The notes under the pieces are model-generated. The model was not told the DNA's origin. It saw only the letters and a list, made by a program, of their open reading frames with translations, and did no database searches. Positions 1 to 4,566 of a stretch of 6,006 nucleotides of DNA are shown one piece after another. Source of the DNA: Deltaproteobacteria bacterium (GTDB lineage Bacteria; Desulfobacterota; DSM-4660; Desulfatiglandales; Desulfatiglandaceae). The translations under genes were made by a program, and so were the position numbers. Each line of letters begins with the position of its first letter. The stretch's first letter is position 1. The DNA is taken from positions 1 to 6,006 of the forward strand of contig JAFCZI010000151.1 of the NCBI GenBank assembly GCA_019314425.1. The letters are read 5' to 3'.

Positions 1-85
1 TACGTTTAAGTGTTTTCTTATCCTGGGTTTGCCAATATAAATAGTCTTTCCAAGCTTCTTCGGTCCAAGAAAGTATCTTATTCAT
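1..85 (-). CDS. yoeB: YoeB-family mRNA interferase toxin, N-terminal fragment (cut by window edge)
   Basis: Reading the minus strand from ATG at 85 gives 28 codons before the window ends. They begin MNKILSWTEEAWKDYLYW and continue with QTQDKKTLKR. From memory this matches the start of E. coli YoeB (IWSEESWDDYLYW, then a D-K-R/K segment). Family members are ribosome-dependent RNases of the RelE/YoeB fold, about 84 residues long, that cleave mRNA in the ribosomal A site and are held inactive by YefM. The catalytic C-terminal residues lie outside the window, so activity cannot be judged. The start codon overlaps the 3' end of the antitoxin gene by 8 bases, in a different frame. A purine-rich GAGAAAGAG just upstream, inside the antitoxin gene, could act as ribosome binding site; translational coupling is likely. 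Identification rests on N-terminal wording plus the adjacent YefM. Confidence 0.88.
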   Translation of the reverse strand, partial: MNKILSWTEEAWKDYLYWQTQDKKTLKR

Positions 86-332
86 TTATTAGCTCTTTCT
101 CAAAGGTTTCACCATTTCTATATTGAGCTATTGACTTTGCTAGGTGTTCTGCATTGGCAGGGGATTTTAGAAGGTGAAAAGTTTCAAGAAAGCTATTGAA
201 GGTATCAAGGGACATTACTACCGCATCTTCAGCATCACGGCGTGTGATAACAGTATAGTCAGCATCATCAATAACTTGATCCAATACTGTTTTAAGACTA
301 TTTCTTGCTTCACTGAAATTTACGACTCTCAT
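78..332 (-). CDS. yefM: YefM-family antitoxin (Phd/YefM superfamily)
   Basis: This 84-residue protein is the expected length for YefM. It neutralises the YoeB toxin and, with it, represses the shared promoter. The N-terminal DNA-binding/dimer region (residues about 1-50) carries the family's S-E-A-R element (7-10), an I-T-R segment (29-31) and V-V-M-S-L (38-42). The toxin-binding tail contains L-L-K-S-P-A-N-A (54-61), nearly identical to the LLRSPANA that I recall in E. coli YefM. The ATG at 332 is preceded by GTGGAG with GGAG 7 bases away, a good ribosome binding site. The gene is first in a two-gene operon and overlaps yoeB by 8 bases. GC content is about 37%, well below the roughly 50-58% of neighbouring genes, consistent with recent arrival of the module by horizontal transfer (inference). 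Confidence 0.95.
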   Translation of the reverse strand: MRVVNFSEARNSLKTVLDQVIDDADYTVITRRDAEDAVVMSLDTFNSFLETFHLLKSPANAEHLAKSIAQYRNGETFEKELINE

Positions 333-359
333 TGCTATTCTCCACTTATGTTCTGTTTG

Positions 360-367
360 TTGTACAA
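360..367. promoter_or_regulatory. Probable YefM-YoeB operator, TTGTACAA palindrome
   Basis: TTGTACAA is a perfect 8-base palindrome containing the TGTACA core known for the YefM-YoeB operator of E. coli. It sits 28 bases upstream of the yefM start and abuts the -10 box of the predicted promoter, covering the expected transcription start. Binding there would block initiation, which fits the autorepression typical of these modules. Only one core copy is obvious, whereas the E. coli operator has a long and a short palindrome. Confidence 0.6.
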
Positions 368-395
368 GTATAAATAGAGCAGTATGAATTGTCCA
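367..395 (-). promoter_or_regulatory. Sigma-70-type promoter for yefM-yoeB
   Basis: On the minus strand there is TGGACA (390-395, 5 of 6 to the -35 consensus), a spacer of exactly 17 bases, and TATACT (367-372, 5 of 6 to the -10 consensus). Initiation would fall near 360, giving a 5' leader of roughly 28 bases that contains the GGAG ribosome binding site. The operator palindrome overlaps the downstream edge of the -10 box. The promoter lies in the gap after the HIT gene, so the toxin-antitoxin pair can be transcribed independently of the upstream genes. Confidence 0.6.
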
Positions 396-412
396 GTAAT
401 TTTTGCCCCGCC

Positions 413-838
413 TTATCCGTTATTGAGGGCCCCTGATATTTTTTCGGCCGTTGCTTTGATCTCACCCATATCCCCCGGTTTAATCTCCCAACCCGAAACG
501 GGAAGATCCGGTTCCCCCGGAATTCTGGGAATCAGGTGAAGGTGGTAATGAAAGACCACCTGGTTCGCGCCGGCGCCATTCAACTGCAGGCAGGCTACTC
601 CAGAGGGTTGCAAGGTCGCCACGATCCCCGCCATTACTTTTTTTGAGGCTTTGTGTACGGCTGCGAGATCCTCGTTGGAGATTTCCATGAGGTTTGCCGC
701 ATGGTTTTTGGGAATAATCAGGGTATGCCCCGGTGATATGGGATTAATGTCCATAAAAGCGAAAACCCGATTATCTTCGTACACCTTAAAACTGGGAATT
801 TCTCCGTTAATGATTTTACAAAAGATGCAGTCTTTCAT
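413..838 (-). CDS. HIT (histidine triad) family nucleotide hydrolase/transferase
   Basis: The 141-residue protein is a typical single-domain HIT protein of the HinT/Hit-like branch. These are cytosolic homodimers that cleave nucleoside phosphoramidates, acyl-adenylates or dinucleoside polyphosphates. The signature triad H-Y-H-L-H-L is at 97-102, preceded by N-G-A-G-A-N-Q-V-V-F and followed by I-P-R; the middle histidine (99) would be the nucleophile by family knowledge. Cys4 and Cys7 (C-I-F-C), with His46, fit the zinc site found in many bacterial members. Residues 30-43 (D-I-N-P-I-S-P-G-H-T-L-I-I-P) are also standard. The start is well supported: AGGAGG lies 6 bases upstream of the ATG. The gene is 138 bases downstream of the amgK-like gene on the same strand, with a repeat between them, so it may or may not be in that operon. 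The natural substrate cannot be inferred from the sequence. Confidence 0.95.
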   Translation of the reverse strand: MKDCIFCKIINGEIPSFKVYEDNRVFAFMDINPISPGHTLIIPKNHAANLMEISNEDLAAVHKASKKVMAGIVATLQPSGVACLQLNGAGANQVVFHYHLHLIPRIPGEPDLPVSGWEIKPGDMGEIKATAEKISGALNNG

Positions 839-916
839 GATTGACCTCCTGGTCGCCAGATTGTTTTATTGTATAATATCTTGAATTGCCGCGCTTTTTT
901 CTTCAGGAATATCAGA

Positions 917-940
917 CTTGATGGTCTCGTAAAAAGTTCC
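917..940. repeat. Dispersed 24-base repeat, copy A
   Basis: This stretch matches 4073-4096 at 20 of 24 positions in the same orientation. The shared blocks are CTTGATGG and CGTAAAAAGT, separated by three variable bases, with a shared CC at the end. It lies in the gap between the amgK-like gene and the HIT gene. From memory, motifs of the type 'TCGTAAAAAGT near GATGG' recur many times in Desulfobacterales genomes, usually between genes or at gene ends; I cannot verify this here. No transposase or flanking terminal repeats are visible. Confidence 0.55.
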
Positions 941-976
941 ATATACAAGGCGTAGTGGTTTTTCCTCCAGCCCAGT

Positions 977-1990
977 TTAAAGATTATCGGGCTCCGAAAC
1001 AAGCTGACCCAAGGAGTTAAGGCCCGGGTCCCCGGATTGTTCAATCAGCGATTTAAGGGTTTTCAGGGCATGGGGGATGTAAGCCTCAAAATAGGTTTTT
1101 TTCATGACCTTTGACAGAAATGAAAAGGCCCCCAGGATCTGAAGGTTCCGTTGAATGGCCAGGTAGGGATAGTCCCTTTTAAAGGGCCCGGCCCACGCAG
1201 GGTTGTGGTCTTTGATCCGGGCCACATAAGCACCATAGATTTGCTGTTTCTGGAGATCCGACAACGGGACGTAGGGGTCGATCAGCAGTGACGCGAGATC
1301 ATAGGCCAGAGGCCCCAGCCGCCCCCCCTGCCAGTCGATGATGCCGATTTTTTCACCGGCCACCATAATGTTTCTGGACTGAAAATCCCGATGCATGAAG
1401 AAACGGCTGTCCGCCCGGGATGCCATATCGGCCAGATGGTCAAAGGCGGCTTCAAGTCCGGTCCAGGGTCCTTCCTGCCCCAGAAAACCCTTCAGAAAGG
1501 CGTTCCTGAAATAGTGGGCTTCATATTTTTGCATCACGGTTCGGTCATAACGCCCGGTCTGAGCGCACCATGCGGGATCAAAACCCTCTTGCCCCCGGAG
1601 TTGCAGGTTAAAAAGGTGTTCTAAAACCCTTTGATAAAGCGGCACCGGGTCCTTGCCCGACAGGACCACGTCCTGAAGGTTTACAGACCCCAGATCTTCC
1701 ATGATAAACCAGCCTTTGGCAAGGTCGTATTGATGAATAACGGGAAGGGGAATCCCGCGTTGCTGAAGGTGATGGGCAATCATGACGTAGGCGTTGTTTT
1801 CACGTTCTCGATCAGCTGTTTGGGGGGGATTGGCCATGGCAATGAACGATTGTTTTGACACCGGTGCGCTGATACGCCAGAAAACCCGGTGTGAACCGTC
1901 ACCGGGCAGCGGATCAAAAGAGGGATTTTGTTCTCCGGGGCAGGCCTTTTTCATAAAGGCTGTGATGTTTTGTTTGAATTTTTGATCCAT
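977..1990 (-). CDS. amgK: AmgK-like N-acetylmuramate/N-acetylglucosamine anomeric kinase (APH-fold phosphotransferase)
   Basis: The 337-residue protein belongs to the aminoglycoside-phosphotransferase/choline-kinase fold. The catalytic loop is H-R-D-F-Q-S-R-N at 200-207 (Asp202 the likely base, Asn207 a metal ligand), and I-I-D-W-Q at 217-221 supplies the second metal-binding aspartate (219). It is followed by G-P-L-A-Y-D-L-A-S-L-L, a wording typical of AmgK and its relatives. The N-lobe has M-A-N-P-P (52-56) where AmgK proteins have a similar M-D-A-P-P, rather than the usual lysine strand. AmgK phosphorylates MurNAc at C1 in peptidoglycan recycling. That assignment rests on the fold plus the adjoining murU-like and nagZ genes; another sugar kinase activity is possible. 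I chose the ATG at 1990, which has GGAG about 12 bases upstream. An in-frame TTG at 2008, only 2 bases after the murU stop codon, would add six residues. Either way the two genes are probably translationally coupled. Confidence 0.82.
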   Translation of the reverse strand: MDQKFKQNITAFMKKACPGEQNPSFDPLPGDGSHRVFWRISAPVSKQSFIAMANPPQTADRERENNAYVMIAHHLQQRGIPLPVIHQYDLAKGWFIMEDLGSVNLQDVVLSGKDPVPLYQRVLEHLFNLQLRGQEGFDPAWCAQTGRYDRTVMQKYEAHYFRNAFLKGFLGQEGPWTGLEAAFDHLADMASRADSRFFMHRDFQSRNIMVAGEKIGIIDWQGGRLGPLAYDLASLLIDPYVPLSDLQKQQIYGAYVARIKDHNPAWAGPFKRDYPYLAIQRNLQILGAFSFLSKVMKKTYFEAYIPHALKTLKSLIEQSGDPGLNSLGQLVSEPDNL

Positions 1991-2010
1991 AAGTAACTGA
2001 AACTCCAATG

Positions 2011-2913
2011 TTATCCGATGGTCCCCACCAGATTCTCTTTCACCTCGCCGGTCACAGTAACAACACTGTCAATGACCCGGACGTTTTCTTTGATCGTGAC
2101 ATTTCCCCATAAAATAGACCGGGTAACCTCGGCGCCTTTCTCCAGGGAAGTGCCGTTTCCCAGGACGGCCCAGTCTTCGAGCCGGGCATTTTCGTGAACC
2201 CGACAGTTGCGGCCCAACAGAAAGGGGGCGTCATTTAATGCTTCCCGGTTGGCTGCAATATAGCTTTCAATGGTTCCTGCGTCCCGCCAGTAATGGCCAC
2301 GAACCAAATGTCCCCGCACGGGACGATTCGCCTGAATGAGGGACCGATAACACGCTATGATGCAGAAAAAGCGATCGGAAGGAATAGTGTCCAGCACCTC
2401 GGGATTTAGAATGTGGATGCCCGTAAAGGCGAGCCGCCCCGGTTTCTGTTCACCGCTGATATCCAGAATGTTCTGGTGGTCGTCAATTTTGATCTGGTTG
2501 AAGGGGTCGAAATCATGAAGTATCAGGGTCGCCAGATCGCCCCGTTTCTGATGGGCTTCCATGGCCGGGGCAAGGTCGATGTCCGTCAGGATATCCCCGT
2601 TGACCACAATGAAAGGCTCACGGTCCCAGAACCACCGGGTTTTCCGGATGCCGCCCCCCGTGCCCAGGATGTCCAGCTCCTCACTGATATGAATTTTTAC
2701 CCCGAAAGGCCGCCCGCCATCCAGATAATTTCGAATCTGGTTTCGGTGATGGTGGACGTTCACCACCATCTCATCCACCCCTTGGGCTTTCAGCCAACCG
2801 ATGGTCCGGTCGATGATCGGCCGGTTTCCCACGGGGACGAGGGGTTTGGGCCTGTTTGATGTGAGGGGAGCGAGCCGGGTTCCCAAGCCTGCTGCCAGAA
2901 TCATTGCTTTCAT
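2011..2913 (-). CDS. murU: MurU-like nucleotidyltransferase with C-terminal hexapeptide domain (probable MurNAc-1-P uridylyltransferase)
   Basis: This 300-residue protein has the NDP-sugar pyrophosphorylase fold. L-A-A-G-L-G-T-R-L at 6-14 binds the nucleotide and P-K-P at 22-24 holds the catalytic lysine. L-G-T-G-G-G lies at 83-88, and the metal-binding aspartates fit N-G-D (105-107) and W-R-D-A-G-T (209-214). MurU makes UDP-MurNAc from MurNAc-1-phosphate, and the following amgK-like kinase would supply that substrate. Unlike Pseudomonas MurU (about 220 residues, from memory), this one carries an extra tail (about 232-300) of left-handed beta-helix character, with short I/V/L-rich repeats such as N-C-R-V-H-E-N-A-R-L and N-V-T-I-K-E-N-V-R-V. 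A mannose- or glucose-1-phosphate nucleotidyltransferase is therefore an alternative. I chose the ATG at 2913 because family members begin M-K-A-M-I-L-A-A-G and the predicted promoter leaves about 27 bases of leader; the ATG at 2928 has no ribosome binding site. Confidence 0.8.
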   Translation of the reverse strand: MKAMILAAGLGTRLAPLTSNRPKPLVPVGNRPIIDRTIGWLKAQGVDEMVVNVHHHRNQIRNYLDGGRPFGVKIHISEELDILGTGGGIRKTRWFWDREPFIVVNGDILTDIDLAPAMEAHQKRGDLATLILHDFDPFNQIKIDDHQNILDISGEQKPGRLAFTGIHILNPEVLDTIPSDRFFCIIACYRSLIQANRPVRGHLVRGHYWRDAGTIESYIAANREALNDAPFLLGRNCRVHENARLEDWAVLGNGTSLEKGAEVTRSILWGNVTIKENVRVIDSVVTVTGEVKENLVGTIG

Positions 2914-2946
2914 GCGCACTTTTTCCATTGCAATTGTTTGTTACTG

Positions 2947-2973
2947 ATTATACATGGTAAAGGATTGTGTCAA
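2947..2973 (-). promoter_or_regulatory. Promoter for murU-amgK with perfect hexamers and a 15-base spacer
   Basis: On the minus strand TTGACA (2968-2973) and TATAAT (2947-2952) both match the sigma-70 consensus perfectly, but the spacer is only 15 bases instead of 16-18. Initiation would fall near 2940. The element lies in the roughly 90-base gap between the divergent murU and nagZ genes. No equally good plus-strand promoter for nagZ is visible there, though TTGCAA at 2928 with TATACA at 2949 is a weak candidate with the same short spacing. Confidence 0.5.
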
Positions 2974-3003
2974 TATTGTTTTCATCGGAAGAAAGGACCG
3001 TCC

Positions 3004-4077
3004 ATGCATTCCACCCTTGAACTTTCAGAACTTCATGACCATATCAGCAGACTCTTTATGGCCGGTATGCCGGGTCCCCGCCTGGATTCGGGGACCCTCT
3101 CGCTGATTCGGGACCGGGGCCTAGGCGGGGTGATTCTGTTTAAACGGAATATTGTGGATCCCCTTCAGGTGGCAACGCTTTGCAACGATCTTCAGGAAGC
3201 GGCGCTGAAATACCATGGCATGCCCCTTTTTCTGGGGGTGGATCAGGAAGGGGGGCGCGTGGCCCGGCTGGGGGAGCCCTTCACCCGGTTTCCCGGCAAC
3301 AGTGCCATCGGCGATGGTCCTCACTCTGAGGAGATGGCCGCCGTTTTTGGCCGGGTAACGGCGATAGAAATGCGGCTGGTGGGCCTGAACATGGATATGG
3401 CACCGGTATTGGATGTGCCCACCGGGCCGGTGGATCAGCACCTTCAGGGTCGAATGTTCGGGGAGGACCCGGGCCGGGCGGGAGATCTGGGGCGGATCGT
3501 CATAAAAGCGCTTCAGGAAAACGGCGTCATGGCGGTGGGCAAACACTTTCCCGGTCTGGGGAAAGCCCGGCTCGATCCCCATGAGCATCTCCCCACCATT
3601 GAAGCAGATCAACAGGAAATTGAAACCATCAACCTGCCGCCCTTTCAGGAGGCCATTCGGGAAGGGGTCTCCGCCATTATGACGTCTCACGCCCTGTATC
3701 CGAGCCTGGATTCCCATTGCCCAGCGACCCTGTCTTATCCGATCATCACGGAATTGCTGAGGGACCGGCTGGGGTTTCAAGGGCTGATCATAACCGATGA
3801 CCTGGAAATGGGCGCCATCAAAAAAGATCCGGGTGTGGCCGAAGGCGCGGTAAAAGCCTTTGAGGCGGGAAACGATATCCTGCTGATCTGTGAAAATCAA
3901 AGGCTCGTGCGGGATGCCATGGACAGCATGAGGAATCGGCTTCTTACCGATGAATCGTTGCTTCCCCGGCTTCATCAATCGGTCGACCGCGTGATGGTTG
4001 CTAAGGCGCAATTCCTGAAGCGTCGGGAGTCCGTTTCCCTTGAAGAAGTAAACCGCTACTTTAAGGATAAAGCTTGA
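3004..4077 (+). CDS. nagZ: NagZ, beta-N-acetylhexosaminidase of glycoside hydrolase family 3
   Basis: The 357-residue single-domain protein is the usual size for Gram-negative NagZ. It removes the non-reducing GlcNAc from GlcNAc-(anhydro)MurNAc muropeptides during cell-wall recycling. Landmarks in order: G-V-D-Q-E-G-G-R-V at 78-86; L-N-M-D-M-A-P-V-L-D-V at 128-138; K-H-F-P-G-L-G at 180-186, followed by D-P-H at 191-193, the Asp-His pair acting as general acid/base in this family; and I-T-D-D-L-E-M-G-A-I at 263-272, with Asp265 the expected nucleophile. There is no signal peptide or lipobox, so it should act in the cytoplasm, as in E. coli. The start at 3004 is chosen for its AAAGGA ribosome binding site 6 bases upstream and the family-like N-terminus; an upstream in-frame TTG at 2938 gives an unlikely extension. 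The gene is divergent from murU-amgK. Its TGA stop falls inside repeat copy B. Confidence 0.95.
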   Translation: MHSTLELSELHDHISRLFMAGMPGPRLDSGTLSLIRDRGLGGVILFKRNIVDPLQVATLCNDLQEAALKYHGMPLFLGVDQEGGRVARLGEPFTRFPGNSAIGDGPHSEEMAAVFGRVTAIEMRLVGLNMDMAPVLDVPTGPVDQHLQGRMFGEDPGRAGDLGRIVIKALQENGVMAVGKHFPGLGKARLDPHEHLPTIEADQQEIETINLPPFQEAIREGVSAIMTSHALYPSLDSHCPATLSYPIITELLRDRLGFQGLIITDDLEMGAIKKDPGVAEGAVKAFEAGNDILLICENQRLVRDAMDSMRNRLLTDESLLPRLHQSVDRVMVAKAQFLKRRESVSLEEVNRYFKDKA

Positions 4078-4096
4078 TGGCGCCGTAAAAAGTCCC
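4073..4096. repeat. Dispersed 24-base repeat, copy B, overlapping the nagZ stop codon
   Basis: This copy shares CTTGATGG and CGTAAAAAGT, at the same spacing, with copy A (917-940). The TGA within CTTGATGG (4075-4077) is the nagZ stop codon, so the repeat begins within the last codons of the gene. Read on the minus strand, both copies encode G-T-F-Y-x-x-I-K in one frame. No matching inverted copy was found further downstream, so the extent of the element is unknown. Confidence 0.55.
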
Positions 4097-4164
4097 CTTT
4101 ACTCTTGAAGCAGGCGCTTCTTGCCGTCTGGGCTTCCCTGATCCTATCCAATTCAGGGGTAGGC

Positions 4165-4182
4165 GCCGGCAGCAGTGCCGGC
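4165..4182. repeat. Short GC-rich inverted repeat
   Basis: GCCGGCA and TGCCGGC form a perfect 7-base stem around the loop GCAG, about 90 bases after the nagZ stop. It would fold stably in RNA on either strand. The sequence that follows is CCCGAAAAG, with no run of T, so it is not a standard intrinsic terminator. It could stabilise the nagZ mRNA 3' end or be part of a larger repeat element. Confidence 0.4.
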
Positions 4183-4305
4183 CCCGAAAAGCGCAGCATC
4201 GATGATGCCCATGCCCCTCAATGACATGGCCGATTTTTTTCAATTTTTCATCTCGAAGATTTTTCAAAACCAAGGGCGTCAGGGTCTCGGCAATACCATC
4301 TGTAG

Positions 4306-4319
4306 TCAATTGCAATTGA
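4306..4319. repeat. Perfect 14-base palindrome TCAATTGCAATTGA
   Basis: The sequence equals its own reverse complement over 14 bases, the form expected of a dimeric regulator's binding site. Its inner ten bases, ATTGCAATTG, recur at 2927-2936 in the murU-nagZ gap, at the alternative murU start. It lies about 110 bases upstream of the candidate fhs promoter, so a role there is uncertain. A palindrome of this length may occur by chance in several kilobases. Confidence 0.3.
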
Positions 4320-4428
4320 TTTCATACCAGTGCTTCATAATATGGGGTAAAAAATGTACTGGGTCATATGAAAAGCACCATAGAAGAAGCGTATGTCAAC
4401 GAAGTATCCGCTTTGTGAAAAACCTCAC

Positions 4429-4457
4429 TTGACGTCTGGTTTTTTTTGTGATAGACA
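4429..4457 (+). promoter_or_regulatory. Candidate fhs promoter
   Basis: TTGACG (4429-4434, 5 of 6 to the -35 consensus) is followed after exactly 17 bases by TAGACA (4452-4457, a weak -10 match of 3 of 6). The spacer contains a run of eight T residues. Initiation would fall near 4464, giving a leader of about 100 bases before fhs. The weak -10 makes this tentative; I see no better candidate closer to the gene. Confidence 0.3.
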
Positions 4458-4566
4458 GAGGCTTTGAGAGATTCTCACTTTATTTTGAATGTTAAGTGGT
4501 AGCTGGAACGGCGTTTATTTTCGAACCTGCAAAAAAATCACAACCAATATGAGGAGGATTAAAGGA

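Larger units (their letters stand above)
4078..4566. other. Intergenic region between nagZ and fhs, no convincing gene
   Basis: This stretch of nearly 490 bases has no open reading frame with a ribosome binding site and recognisable protein content on either strand. It begins with repeat copy B. It then holds two small hairpins (GAAGC/GCTTC at 4107-4120, and a 7-base GC stem at 4165-4182), neither followed by a T tract. Next come a 14-base palindrome (4306-4319) and an imperfect inverted repeat GTGCTTCATA...TATGAAAAGCAC (4330-4378). A weak stem AAAAACC/GGTTTTT (4418-4444) runs into eight T residues and might end nagZ transcription inefficiently. The last hundred or so bases are AT-rich and probably form the fhs leader. 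Confidence 0.6.

Noticed and set aside
872..877. Perfect TATAAT on the plus strand upstream of the HIT gene
   Set aside because: No -35 element at acceptable spacing, and no plus-strand gene follows it. The sequence is probably just AT-rich intergenic DNA.
835..1044. Small minus-strand open frames between amgK and the HIT gene, including one ending in FYETIKSDIPEEKSAAI
   Set aside because: The frames overlap the amgK end and the repeat. The tempting peptide frame has no ATG, GTG or TTG start after the preceding stop, and its G-T-F-Y-x-x-I-K part is simply the translated repeat.
3121..4011. 296-codon open frame on the minus strand
   Set aside because: It lies entirely antisense to nagZ, with composition typical of a reverse-strand shadow and no ribosome binding site or family motif.
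4107..4120. GAAGC/GCTTC hairpin after nagZ as a terminator
   Set aside because: The five-base stem is short and followed by TTGCCGTC rather than a T tract.
4061..4315. 84-codon minus-strand open frame in the nagZ-fhs gap
   Set aside because: Its only start is a TTG inside the 14-base palindrome, without a ribosome binding site. It runs through the GC hairpin and the repeat into the nagZ end, and the second half has poor protein-like composition. A decayed gene fragment cannot be excluded but is not supported.
4418..4447. AAAAACC/GGTTTTT stem followed by T residues as a nagZ terminator
   Set aside because: The stem is mostly A-T with a 13-base loop, and much of the T run is used in the stem, so it would be weak. 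It also overlaps the candidate fhs promoter.
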